37,982 bases of DNA from Pricia sp. GTDB lineage: Bacteria; Bacteroidota; Bacteroidia; Flavobacteriales; Flavobacteriaceae. A model generated the notes under the pieces. It was not told the origin of the DNA. It did not search any database and saw nothing but the letters and a program-made list of their open reading frames with translations. Positions within the stretch are counted from its first letter, which is position 1. The number at the start of each line of letters is the position of its first letter. The stretch spans positions 1 to 37,982 of the forward strand of contig JAGXIC010000092.1 in NCBI GenBank assembly GCA_024635875.1. The letters are read 5' to 3'. The translations under genes and the position numbers were made by a program. This document shows positions 8,856 to 16,572 of this stretch, in pieces.

Positions 8856-8866
8856 TTCGTTTGACC

Positions 8867-8977
8867 GACCTGCAAGGTGTCGTCATAGCGACCTCCTTGT
8901 AGGTCTAGGGTGCGGTTCGACGCGACGGTAAGACCTACAACGAACCCTTTCTGCGGCGGGGAATATCTTGCAGGTCA
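8867..8977. repeat. Intergenic cluster of four GACCTRCAA inverted/direct motif copies
   Basis: Between manA and the next gene the nonamer GACCTRCAA occurs twice on the plus strand (8867-8875, 8932-8940) and twice as its reverse complement (TTGTAGGTC at 8897-8905, TTGCAGGTC at 8969-8977). The first pair makes a hairpin (8867-8905) with arms GACCTGCAAGG and CCTTGTAGGTC (10 of 11 pairs) and inner GTCG/CGAC complementarity. A further stem CAACGAA (8937-8943) / TTCGTTG (8980-8986) overlaps the second pair. This looks like a palindromic intergenic repeat family rather than coding DNA. It could act as a transcription end for manA, but there is no T-run. Confidence 0.55.
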
Positions 8978-9018
8978 GCTTCGTTGGGAAACCTGCCGGG
9001 TCTATCACAAAAAATGTC

Positions 9019-9026
9019 TATTTTTG
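9019..9026 (+). promoter_or_regulatory. candidate -7 box (TAnnTTTG) for the 9044 gene
   Basis: TATTTTTG matches the consensus exactly and lies 17 nt before ATG 9044. It supports that ATG over the longer frame opening at 8984, whose extra N-terminal residues would be encoded across the promoter. No clear -33 TTG is seen at 17-23 bp. Confidence 0.45.
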
Positions 9027-9043
9027 CAAAAAATTATTTAACC

Positions 9044-9313
9044 ATGGCAAGTATACGAGAATTAAAAAAAGACATCAATAATGTAATGGGCGATATTATC
9101 GAAGCCGTATACATTACGGATGCAGCTAATAACAAACAGGATTCTAAAGAAGGGGCAGCGGTCATCGATGAGGCCATCGCTACTTTTGACGGGTTGATAG
9201 CCGAAGTAAACAAAAAAGATGTTGACAATAGAAGCAAACATCTTAAGGGCGTTCGGCAAGAACTCGAAAAGAAAGCCGAGGGGCTTGTTGAGAAGGTAAA
9301 CAAATTAGGCTAA
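9044..9313 (+). CDS. Small conserved helical protein of unknown function
   Basis: An 89-aa, highly charged, cysteine-free protein beginning MASIRELKKDINNVMG. It is predicted all-helical: a Lys/Glu-rich C-terminal half (KKAEGLVEKVNK) suggests a coiled coil or helical bundle, with no signal peptide or membrane segment. I recognise this type of short protein as common in Flavobacteriaceae but know of no assigned function. I chose ATG 9044 because a perfect -7 box lies at 9019-9026, inside the longer alternative frame. The gene is a stand-alone unit with its own promoter and a strong terminator at 9337. Confidence 0.8.
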   Translation: MASIRELKKDINNVMGDIIEAVYITDAANNKQDSKEGAAVIDEAIATFDGLIAEVNKKDVDNRSKHLKGVRQELEKKAEGLVEKVNKLG

Positions 9314-9336
9314 GAATACCCTTTTAATTTGTCAAG

Positions 9337-9362
9337 AATCCCGTTTTTACGGGATTTTTTTG
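9337..9362 (+). terminator. Rho-independent terminator after the 9044 gene
   Basis: A perfect 8-bp stem AATCCCGT / ACGGGATT (9337-9344 with 9349-9356), a TTTT loop and a following run of T residues, 23 bp after the stop codon. Confidence 0.9.
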
Positions 9363-9432
9363 GTTTGCGATTTACTAGTTCTTAAACCTTTAATCTCCTG
9401 ATTATCAGGTTTTAAAGACTACGAAGTTGCGA

Positions 9433-9468
9433 TTGAACCCCTGTCCTGAACCTAGTCGAAGGGTTCAA
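9433..9468. repeat. REP-like palindromic intergenic element
   Basis: A perfect 8-bp inverted repeat TTGAACCC (9433-9440) / GGGTTCAA (9461-9468) encloses CCTGAACCTAGTCGAAGGG (9445-9463). From memory this resembles the widespread bacterial intergenic palindrome of the CCTGAGCCTGTCGAAGGG type. It lies in the gap before the SulP gene, upstream of its promoter box, so it is not needed for that promoter. Confidence 0.6.
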
Positions 9469-9541
9469 CCTAGACCCTAAACTCATAAAAGTATAAACCC
9501 CTAAACTTTTTTGAACTTGAACCTGAATTCCATCTTTCTCT

Positions 9542-9549
9542 TACCTTTG
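9542..9549 (+). promoter_or_regulatory. candidate -7 box (TAnnTTTG) abutting the SulP start codon
   Basis: TACCTTTG is a perfect consensus match and ends 5 nt before ATG 9555. A TTG at 9517-9519 lies 22 bp upstream, within the 17-23 bp spacing described for Flavobacterium promoters. Use of this box would give a leaderless or near-leaderless mRNA. Confidence 0.55.
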
Positions 9550-9554
9550 TCATA

Positions 9555-11285
9555 ATGCTAAGATTCCTTCCATGTCTGCAATGGTTGCCGACCTACAAAA
9601 AAGGTTGGTTCGCCAAAGATCTTTTGGCCGGCTTGACCGTTGGTATATTGCTGGTGCCCCAGGGCATGGCCTACGCCATGATTGCGGGCATGCCACCCGT
9701 CTACGGTCTATATGCCGCCCTGGTACCCATTTTGATCTATGCTTTTCTGGGCACATCGCGACAATTGGCCGTAGGTCCGGTAGCGATGGATTCTTTGTTG
9801 GTCGCCGCAGGGCTGGGCACTTTGGCCCTGACCGGCGTGGAAAGTTATATTGCCATGGCGCTTTTGCTGGCCTTTATGGTAGGTGTAATACAGTTTACCT
9901 TAGGTTTATTTCGAATGGGTTTTTTGGCGAATTTTTTGTCGAGGCCCGTAATAAGTGGTTTTACCTCTGCAGCGGCAGTGATCATTATCTTCAGCCAGTT
10001 GAAGCACTTTTTCGGGGTAAATATTCCCCAGACCAACCAGTTCCATAAATCGGTTATCAACGTAGTACTTGCCGTACCGGAGACCAATGGCTATGCACTT
10101 TTGCTAGGTGTAGCTGGTATTGTGTTGATCGTACTGTTAAAGCGGTGGAACGATAAGATTCCCGCCATCTTAACGGTGGTCGTTGCCGGCATATTAACTG
10201 TGTACTTTTTTGGGTTGGAGAGCCAAGGGGTGCACATCGTTGGCAATGTACCGGAAGGCTTACCCTTATTTTCACTTCCCGAATTTAACTATCCCAAGAT
10301 AAAGGGCCTTTTCTCGATAGCGGTCGCCATCGCCTTGATCGGGTATACCGAGGTCATCGGTATCGGCAAGGCCATAGAGGAAAAGAACGATAAAGAGACC
10401 ATTGACGCCAATAAGGAATTACTTGCCATGGGGACGGCCAATATTCTAGGTTCGTTTTTTCAGTCGTACCTTGCCTCGGCGAGTTTTTCAAGGTCGGCCA
10501 TCAATAATGCTACCGGGGCCAAGACCCCGGTAGCATCCTTGGTAAGTATGGCTTTGGTAGCATTGACCCTGTTGTTCTTTACCCGTTTGTTCTACTATCT
10601 GCCCAACGCTGCCTTGGCCAGTATAATTATGGTATCGGTCGTCGGTCTTATCGATATCGCCTATCCAAAATCATTATGGAAATATCGTAAGGACGAGTTC
10701 GTAGTGTTACTGGTTACTTTTTTCTTCACTTTGTCCATTGGTCTTTCCGAAGGTATTCTGTTAGGGATTCTACTGTCTTTGTTATTAATGGTGTACAAAA
10801 GTTCGAAACCCCATTTTGCAGTGCTGGGACAAATCAAAGGCTCGGAATATTTTAAAAATGTCAATAGGTTCAGGAGCGATATCGAATTCAGGTCCGACCT
10901 GCTTATTTTGCGTTTCGATTCCCAACTGTATTTCGGGAACAAAGATTATTTTAAGAAGCAGCTCTATCGTTATATCAATGGTCAGGGAAGTAGCCTTAAG
11001 GGAATCATTCTCAACGCCGAGCCCATCAACTATATCGATTCGTCGGCTGCGGAGATGTTGGCAAAGGCCATCCGTGACATTCAGCAACGCGGCATCAAAT
11101 TCTATATCGCCAGTGCCATTGGCCCCACAAGGGATACCATCTTCAACAGTCGGATTATAGAAGTGCTGCCCAGCGAACACCTCTTCGGACGCACCAAAGA
11201 GGCCGTAGATTTTTTCGACAACCCAGATTCCCGTACCAAGGTCGGGGAAAGGGTGTCGCACCAAAGTCATTATATCGACAAATGA
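9555..11285 (+). CDS. SulP family inorganic anion transporter with STAS domain
   Basis: A 576-aa inner-membrane transporter of the SLC26/SulP family. The sulfate transporter signature lies at the N-terminus (KDLLAGLTVGILLVPQGMAY) with PPVYGLYAALVP and GTSRQLAVGPVA. About 10-12 membrane segments cover residues ~20-420, and a cytoplasmic STAS domain follows (~435-555) with the conserved loop NYIDSSAAEML. The substrate may be sulfate, bicarbonate or another anion; sequence does not decide. Two sulfatases lie about 2 kb downstream, which would fit uptake of released sulfate, but a minus-strand gene separates them, so this is only a contextual guess. Its -7 box almost touches the start codon. Confidence 0.93.
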   Translation: MLRFLPCLQWLPTYKKGWFAKDLLAGLTVGILLVPQGMAYAMIAGMPPVYGLYAALVPILIYAFLGTSRQLAVGPVAMDSLLVAAGLGTLALTGVESYIAMALLLAFMVGVIQFTLGLFRMGFLANFLSRPVISGFTSAAAVIIIFSQLKHFFGVNIPQTNQFHKSVINVVLAVPETNGYALLLGVAGIVLIVLLKRWNDKIPAILTVVVAGILTVYFFGLESQGVHIVGNVPEGLPLFSLPEFNYPKIKGLFSIAVAIALIGYTEVIGIGKAIEEKNDKETIDANKELLAMGTANILGSFFQSYLASASFSRSAINNATGAKTPVASLVSMALVALTLLFFTRLFYYLPNAALASIIMVSVVGLIDIAYPKSLWKYRKDEFVVLLVTFFFTLSIGLSEGILLGILLSLLLMVYKSSKPHFAVLGQIKGSEYFKNVNRFRSDIEFRSDLLILRFDSQLYFGNKDYFKKQLYRYINGQGSSLKGIILNAEPINYIDSSAAEMLAKAIRDIQQRGIKFYIASAIGPTRDTIFNSRIIEVLPSEHLFGRTKEAVDFFDNPDSRTKVGERVSHQSHYIDK

Positions 11286-11644
11286 TGGATGTCACCATTC
11301 AGCTGACTGATTACAATTTATCTTTCCAATCCCATATCCGATATCCCAATTAAAACCCTATTCCACATCTTTTCTTTGCCAACACATCAGAAAAATCAAC
11401 TTTTTATTGCCAATTGTGAAAATATTAAGAATAAGACAGTAATTGTGCTTCGGACTTAGTTATTTTAACTATCTTTAACAAGAATTGCATTACGACATCT
11501 TAATGAAAATTTTTGTAGGATTTCCTGTTTAGGATTATCTTACGAAAAAGTTAAAAAATGTTCATGTCCTTTTTTCATTAACAAAAAAAAATTAACTATT
11601 GTCCAACGATTTTATCCCCAAAGATTGCTTGACTTCGATTATTG
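11286..11644. other. 359-bp AT-rich gap after the SulP gene
   Basis: No ORF of note. Near-consensus -7 boxes are TATCTTTA (11470-11477, with TTG at 11443-11445, 24 bp upstream) and an AATTTTTG around 11506. Either could drive the miniprotein at 11645-11746 with a 130-170 nt leader. I see no strong terminator for the SulP gene. Confidence 0.4.
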
Positions 11645-11746
11645 ATGATTATGGAATTTTTATGGATATATACAGGTTTGGTAGCTGCCATTTTAATGGT
11701 ATGGCTCTTCTTTGTAATCCGTATGTTCAAAGAGCTGAAAAAATAG
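11645..11746 (+). CDS. Single-pass membrane miniprotein (31-33 aa), unknown function
   Basis: A short ORF, not long enough for usual gene callers, with two in-frame ATGs (11645 and 11651) and TAG at 11744-11746. The product from 11651 is MEFLWIYTGLVAAILMVWLF followed by FVIRMFKELKK. It has one clear transmembrane helix (~residues 4-24) and a positively charged C-terminal tail (RMFKELKK), predicting an inner-membrane protein with its tail in the cytoplasm. The architecture resembles small accessory subunits of membrane complexes (for example KdpF- or CcoS/CcoQ-sized peptides), but no sequence identity to these is claimed. It stands between the SulP gene and the convergent exonuclease gene. Support is the well-formed hydrophobic/basic layout rather than homology. 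Confidence 0.5.
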   Translation: MIMEFLWIYTGLVAAILMVWLFFVIRMFKELKK

Positions 11747-11794
11747 CGTATCCTTTTCCTTTGAGAGCATATTGAACCTAATCACGTCGATATT

Positions 11795-13192
11795 TTAGAA
11801 CCTATTTTCTTCCAATAGCCTTTCATCCAATACCCTAATTTTTTTTCCGGAATTCCCGTTGAGGTATGATTTGATAATGCTCTCGGTTTCCACAGTGCTT
11901 TTTTGGGGAATAACGAATGCTTCTACATCCGCATAGGAATTTAATTCAATTTCCTTTTCGATAAATCCATAGCCCGAATACACGTTGTTGCGCACCAGAA
12001 CAAAAGCTTCTTCGTCGATGTGCCTTCCTTTTTCCTTAATAATAAAATCCTCTTTTTTCAAACTCATGCCTTTGATGGCCAAAGCTACTTTTGCATTGTA
12101 GTCCGAAATGGGTTCCGAATCCCTACAAATCCCGGCGCAACTGTCGATTCTAAAATGCGAACAGGTCTTGACATTTTCCTGTAAATGACAATATTTGGGG
12201 CAGAGGTCGAAGGTGGTGCACATCTGCTCCAGAAACAGCCGGCAGTCCGTCGGATTATAAAAGGTGACCAGCGCGTTGGGCGCCATTTTAAGTTGGTTGT
12301 AAGCCAAGTGTACTATACCGCTTCGGTCTTCGTAAGCGAATATGCCGTAGGGCTGTATCCTCTTTTTTTGTGCTCGATTGTAGGCAGGGTAATGGTGTTT
12401 GATGGCGGCAGATTCCATCAAAAGAGCCAAAAGGTCACTGCCGGAAAGTTCAAAATCTATATCTGCCGTATCTGCGCAAAGGCGGACTTCTTTTGTCGAT
12501 TTATCATAAAAATGGCCTAGCACCCGCTTTTTCAAATCGATGGCCTTGCCGACATAAATGATTTTTCCCTTGGCATCCTTGAAATAGTAAACGCCCGGAG
12601 TTGCCGGTATTCTCTCAAAAGCTTCCCTAGGAAGTGAGGCCGGTAAGGTAGCTTCCTGTGAGCGGGCATTTAAAAAGGCCTTGAATACCTTGTCGGCACC
12701 ATCCGCCCGTAACAACTTACCGAAGAGTAGGGCAGTGGCATGGGCATCGCCACGGGCCCGATGCCGGTCGGTCAACGGAATGCCTAAAGCGGAACAGAGT
12801 TTGCCCAAACTATAGGAATGGTAACCGGGAACCAGTTTTCGGGACAAGCGTACCGTACAGAGTTTTTTTCGGATGAAATCACGGCCATTATTCCGAAGTT
12901 CGTTCTTGATAATATGGTAGTCGAAATTTACGCTATGGGCGACAAAAATCGTACCCTCCGTAAATTTTAGGATGGTGTCCGCAATGGCATCGATGGTAGG
13001 CGCATTGCGCACCGTGTCGTTATCGATACCTGTCAGCCTAGTGATAAAATAGGGAATCTCACATTCCGGATCGACCAATGAAGTAAACTCGTCGACAATT
13101 TCATGACCGTCATATTTAAAGATGGAAATCTCCGTAATTTTATTCCCCTTGATACCGTTTCCTGTGGTTTCTATGTCTACGATGCAGTACAA
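11795..13192 (-). CDS. DnaQ-family 3'-5' exonuclease fused to GIY-YIG (UvrC/Cho-like) endonuclease, TTG start
   Basis: A 465-aa fusion. Residues 1-~165 are a DEDDh exonuclease: D6 and E8 (VDIETTG), D91 (HSVNFDYH), H144 and D149 (HRARGDAHAT). Residues ~194-275 are a GIY-YIG nuclease (PGVYYFKDAKGKIIYVGKA, with the K/R-rich helix DLKKRVLGHFY). A C-terminal cysteine-rich segment holds C325, C331, C335, C344, C352 and C356. The C344-x7-C352-x3-C356 spacing matches the UvrC pattern I recall for Fe-S ligands. The start codon is TTG: no ATG or GTG lies upstream before an in-frame TAA, and the exonuclease motif begins at once (YCIVDIETTG). Related DnaQ-UvrC-like fusions exist in other bacteria and are thought to act in DNA repair or damage processing. 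It is convergent with the upstream plus-strand genes. Confidence 0.9.
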   Translation of the reverse strand: MYCIVDIETTGNGIKGNKITEISIFKYDGHEIVDEFTSLVDPECEIPYFITRLTGIDNDTVRNAPTIDAIADTILKFTEGTIFVAHSVNFDYHIIKNELRNNGRDFIRKKLCTVRLSRKLVPGYHSYSLGKLCSALGIPLTDRHRARGDAHATALLFGKLLRADGADKVFKAFLNARSQEATLPASLPREAFERIPATPGVYYFKDAKGKIIYVGKAIDLKKRVLGHFYDKSTKEVRLCADTADIDFELSGSDLLALLMESAAIKHHYPAYNRAQKKRIQPYGIFAYEDRSGIVHLAYNQLKMAPNALVTFYNPTDCRLFLEQMCTTFDLCPKYCHLQENVKTCSHFRIDSCAGICRDSEPISDYNAKVALAIKGMSLKKEDFIIKEKGRHIDEEAFVLVRNNVYSGYGFIEKEIELNSYADVEAFVIPQKSTVETESIIKSYLNGNSGKKIRVLDERLLEENRF

Positions 13193-13254
13193 ATGGTTTC
13201 TTTTTGAAGTGGGATAAAGTTACAGGAAATTTAGATGATGAGTAAACATAACGA

Positions 13255-13269
13255 AGATTCAAAGAATCT
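13255..13269. promoter_or_regulatory. Perfect 6-3-6 palindrome upstream of the sulfatase operon (candidate operator)
   Basis: AGATTC-AAA-GAATCT is a perfect inverted repeat 12 bp before a near-consensus -7 box TATTTTTA (13282-13289, 7 of 8) that precedes the sulfatase ATG by 27 nt. The position overlaps the expected -33 region, where a repressor or activator could bind. It lies in the divergent gap between the exonuclease and sulfatase genes and could influence either. No regulator is assigned. Confidence 0.35.
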
Positions 13270-13316
13270 AAAATGATTATGTATTTTTAGCAAACGACTT
13301 ATACCCAACTTCCACA

Positions 13317-14909
13317 ATGTCAAAATCTTGTATTTCTTCACTACCGTTTCTTCTGCTACTTTGTATTTCTATTTCCTGTAAAAAGGAAGTGGCCAAGGTC
13401 GAAAAAGAAGAAAAGCTGCCCAATATCATCTATATCCTAGCCGATGATCTAGGATACGGGGATATTGGTGCTTTTAATCCCGATGGAAAGATAGCGACGC
13501 CCTATATCGATAGCTTGGCGATGCAAGGCATGAAATTCACGGATGCCCATAGCCCCTCTTCAGTCTGTAGTCCTACGCGATATGGTATTCTTACCGGAAG
13601 ATACTCATGGCGCAGTGAACTGAAAAGTGGCGTTTTAACCGGAAAATCTCCGGCCCTGATACCCGAAGGGCGCAGCACGGTAGCTTCGTTGTTAAAGTCA
13701 AAAGGCTACCGCACCGCCTTTATCGGCAAATGGCATTTGGGCTGGGATTGGGCGGTAAAAGACAGCACCGAATTTGGTGGTGAGGGTTGGGATGCCGAAG
13801 ATTTTGACAACCTCGATTTCAATGCACCGGTCTTAAATACACCGGACAAACGAGGCTTTGATTATGCATACGGACATTCCGGTTCATTGGATATGGCGCC
13901 CTACGTCTACGTCGAAAATGGCAAGATTACGGCTGAAGTTGATACCATTACCGAAGACACCGGAAAATATACTTGGTGGCGAAAGGGGCCGACCGCCTCC
14001 GATTTTGTTCACGACGATGTTACCCCAAATTTCTTTCGAAAATCCATAGATTTTATAGCCGATCCGGCACAACAGGATGCCCCGTTTTTTTTATATCTCG
14101 CCTTGCCCTCTCCGCATACGCCCATTTTGCCCAGCAAGGCATGGCAGGGTAAAAGCGGAATCAATCCGTATGGGGACTTTATGATGATGATCGACGATTA
14201 TGTAGGGCAAGTGGTCAAGACGGTCGAAACCCAAGGCCTAACGGAAAATACGATGATTGTTTTTACCAGCGACAACGGCTGTTCCCCACAGGCCGATTTT
14301 GAGGTGCTGGCGGAGAAGGGACACCACCCAAGTTATATCTATCGCGGTCACAAAGCCGATATTTACGAGGGCGGACACCGAATTCCATTTATCGTAAAAT
14401 GGCCTGGGCAGGTGCAAGTCGGAAGTGTTTCTACAAAAACAATATGTCAAACGGACCTGTTGGCCACCTGTGCCGAGATTATCGGTGCCGACTTGTCTAG
14501 CGATGAGGGGGAAGATAGTTTTTCGATGCTGCCCCTTTTCTCGGATCCGAACGCTGCCGACTATAAAAGGAAAGCTACCGTACATCATTCCGTCAATGGC
14601 AGCTTTGCCATACGACAGGATAACTTTAAGTTGATCTTTTGTCCCGGTTCGGGTGGTTGGAGCGATCCCATACCAGATTCGGAAGGTATTGAAGATCTAC
14701 CAAAATTCCAGTTATACGATTTGGCCGAGGATCCGGGAGAAAAAGAGAACCTATATTTGGAATATCCTGAAAAAGCGGCAGCACTGAAAATAGTGATGGC
14801 ATCCTATATCAACGATGGAAGAAGTACACCGGGTACAACACAAGAAAATGCAGCCTTGAATTTAAAAGGGGAAGAATGGCGACAGGTCGAAACTATCCTA
14901 TCCAAATAA
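13317..14909 (+). CDS. Type I (formylglycine-dependent) sulfatase lipoprotein, first of pair
   Basis: A 530-aa sulfatase. A lipoprotein signal peptide ends at the lipobox (SISC, C21), placing it in the periplasm or on the outer membrane. Core features: metal-binding D43-D44 (ILADDLGYGD), the Cys-type activation motif C84-S-P-T-R (CxPxR) whose cysteine is converted to formylglycine by a sulfatase-maturating enzyme, GKWHLGW, SPHTP, the FTSDNG metal site, and GGHRIPFIVKWPG. It hydrolyses sulfate esters; the true substrate is unknown. Candidates in marine flavobacteria are sulfated algal or host glycans. No maturase, glycoside hydrolase or SusCD pair lies in the window. A second sulfatase follows after 11 bp, so they form an operon. 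Confidence 0.94.
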   Translation: MSKSCISSLPFLLLLCISISCKKEVAKVEKEEKLPNIIYILADDLGYGDIGAFNPDGKIATPYIDSLAMQGMKFTDAHSPSSVCSPTRYGILTGRYSWRSELKSGVLTGKSPALIPEGRSTVASLLKSKGYRTAFIGKWHLGWDWAVKDSTEFGGEGWDAEDFDNLDFNAPVLNTPDKRGFDYAYGHSGSLDMAPYVYVENGKITAEVDTITEDTGKYTWWRKGPTASDFVHDDVTPNFFRKSIDFIADPAQQDAPFFLYLALPSPHTPILPSKAWQGKSGINPYGDFMMMIDDYVGQVVKTVETQGLTENTMIVFTSDNGCSPQADFEVLAEKGHHPSYIYRGHKADIYEGGHRIPFIVKWPGQVQVGSVSTKTICQTDLLATCAEIIGADLSSDEGEDSFSMLPLFSDPNAADYKRKATVHHSVNGSFAIRQDNFKLIFCPGSGGWSDPIPDSEGIEDLPKFQLYDLAEDPGEKENLYLEYPEKAAALKIVMASYINDGRSTPGTTQENAALNLKGEEWRQVETILSK

Positions 14910-14920
14910 AAACCAAACCA

Positions 14921-16468
14921 ATGAAAACTATAGGACTTTACCTAATAGCCGCCGCATTGATGCTTACCTCCTGTGAAGCCGAAGAATTACGGGAACAGCC
15001 GCCGAATATCATTTTATTTTTGGTCGATGATATGGGCTGGCAAGATACTTCTGTTCCTTTTTGGACCGAGCGTACCCCGTTAAACGATCGCTACCACACC
15101 CCTAACATGGAGCGCCTTGCCAAACAAGGCATGAAATTTACCCAGGCCTATGCCACGCCTGTCTGCTCGCCCTCGCGGGTCAGCTTGCGGACGGGCATGA
15201 ACGCCGCCCGGCATCGGGTCACGAACTGGACCTTGCGCAAAGATTCCCTACAACCTATGGAGAGAGATCACGACTCGCTCGAGTTCCCCATGTGGAACGT
15301 GAACGGAATGAGCCCCTTTGCCGGCGATTCCCTTGCGGTGCATGCCATGCCGTTGCCCCAAGCCCTGCACGATGTGGGCTACTATACCGTGCATTCGGGC
15401 AAGGCCCACTTAGGGGCTATCGGTACACCCGGAGCCGAGCCTTTGAACCTGGGTTTCGATGTCAACATCGCAGGGCATGCTGCCGGGGCGCCCGCCAGCT
15501 ATCTAGGCACGGAAAATTTCGGAAATGGACAGGTTGATAATGCATTTGCGGGCATTCCAGGATTGGAAAAATACTATGGAACGGATATTTTTTTGACCGA
15601 GGCCATCACCCAAGAGGCCTTGGCCGCATTGGATTCCGTCGTAACCACTACACAACCTTTTTTTCTGTATATGTCGCACTATGCCGTACACACGCCTATA
15701 ATGGCCGACGAACGTTTCGTGCAGAAATACTATGAAAAAGGTCTGGATTCCGTAGCGGCCAAATACGCATCGCTGGTGGAGGGCATGGATAAAAGTCTCG
15801 GGGATATCATGGATTATATCGAGAAAAAGGATATCGCCGATAACACTATTATCTTCTTCATGTCGGATAACGGCGGCTTGAGCGCACATGGGAGGGGCGG
15901 AGAGCCCAACACCCACAACAAGCCTTTGGCCAGTGGGAAGGGCTCGATGTACGAAGGCGGCATCCGCGAGCCGATGCTGGTCAAATGGCCGAACAAAACC
16001 GAACCGGGGTCCACCTCAAACTATCAACTGATCATTGAGGATTTTTATCCCACTATCTTAGAAATGGCCGGTATCGATAGTTTGCAGACCATCCAGAATG
16101 TCGACGGACAGAGTTTTACGTCCGCCCTAACGGGAGAGAAGGAATATGCCGGCGTTCGTTCCCTGTTTTGGCATTATCCCAACGAGTGGGGCGTCGAAGG
16201 CCCGGGTACCGGCGCGGCCAGCGCCGTGCGAGAAGGCGATTGGAAATTTATCTATTTCCATGGTAGTCGTAAAATGGAACTTTATGACCTTGCAGCCGAT
16301 ATCGGTGAGACGACTAATCTGCTTGAACAGCATCCCGAAAAGGCAAAGGAATTGTCAAAGACCTTGTCCGATTATCTCAAGGATGTCGATGCACAGATGC
16401 CAATCGATAAAGAGACGGGTGAAAAAGTGGAGTATCCTATTGAAATTTTGGGTACCAAAGGTGAGTGA
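14921..16468 (+). CDS. Type I sulfatase lipoprotein, second of pair
   Basis: A 515-aa sulfatase. I chose ATG 14921 because it gives an ideal lipoprotein signal (MKTIGLYLIAAALMLTSC, C18); the ATG at 14876 lies inside the previous gene and would put ~15 polar residues ahead of the signal. Core features: D36-D37 (FLVDDMGWQD), activation motif C82-S-P-S-R, SGKAHLG, SHYAVHTP, the FFMSDNGG metal site and GGIREPMLVKWP. The loop after the active site (MNAARHRVTNWTLRKDS) differs from the first sulfatase, so the substrates probably differ. Divergence between the two is large, so they are different subfamilies rather than a recent duplication. They may act in sequence on one sulfated glycan (inference). 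Confidence 0.94.
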   Translation: MKTIGLYLIAAALMLTSCEAEELREQPPNIILFLVDDMGWQDTSVPFWTERTPLNDRYHTPNMERLAKQGMKFTQAYATPVCSPSRVSLRTGMNAARHRVTNWTLRKDSLQPMERDHDSLEFPMWNVNGMSPFAGDSLAVHAMPLPQALHDVGYYTVHSGKAHLGAIGTPGAEPLNLGFDVNIAGHAAGAPASYLGTENFGNGQVDNAFAGIPGLEKYYGTDIFLTEAITQEALAALDSVVTTTQPFFLYMSHYAVHTPIMADERFVQKYYEKGLDSVAAKYASLVEGMDKSLGDIMDYIEKKDIADNTIIFFMSDNGGLSAHGRGGEPNTHNKPLASGKGSMYEGGIREPMLVKWPNKTEPGSTSNYQLIIEDFYPTILEMAGIDSLQTIQNVDGQSFTSALTGEKEYAGVRSLFWHYPNEWGVEGPGTGAASAVREGDWKFIYFHGSRKMELYDLAADIGETTNLLEQHPEKAKELSKTLSDYLKDVDAQMPIDKETGEKVEYPIEILGTKGE

Positions 16469-16572
16469 GGTATTATTGGGTGAAAATGCACCCTTCCGAC
16501 TTGAAGCAATCTCTTTCGCAATACAGCGCAACTATAATTTTTCAAAATTTTAGTTTTACAAAAAATAAAATC

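Noticed and set aside
8984-9043. Upstream start for the 89-aa protein
   Set aside because: The perfect -7 box at 9019-9026 lies inside the extension, so translation from there is implausible.
10785-11270. Long minus-strand ORF (161 aa) inside the SulP gene
   Set aside because: It is fully covered by a strong SulP/STAS coding match on the plus strand, has no recognisable domain, and its length arises from the codon bias of the real gene.
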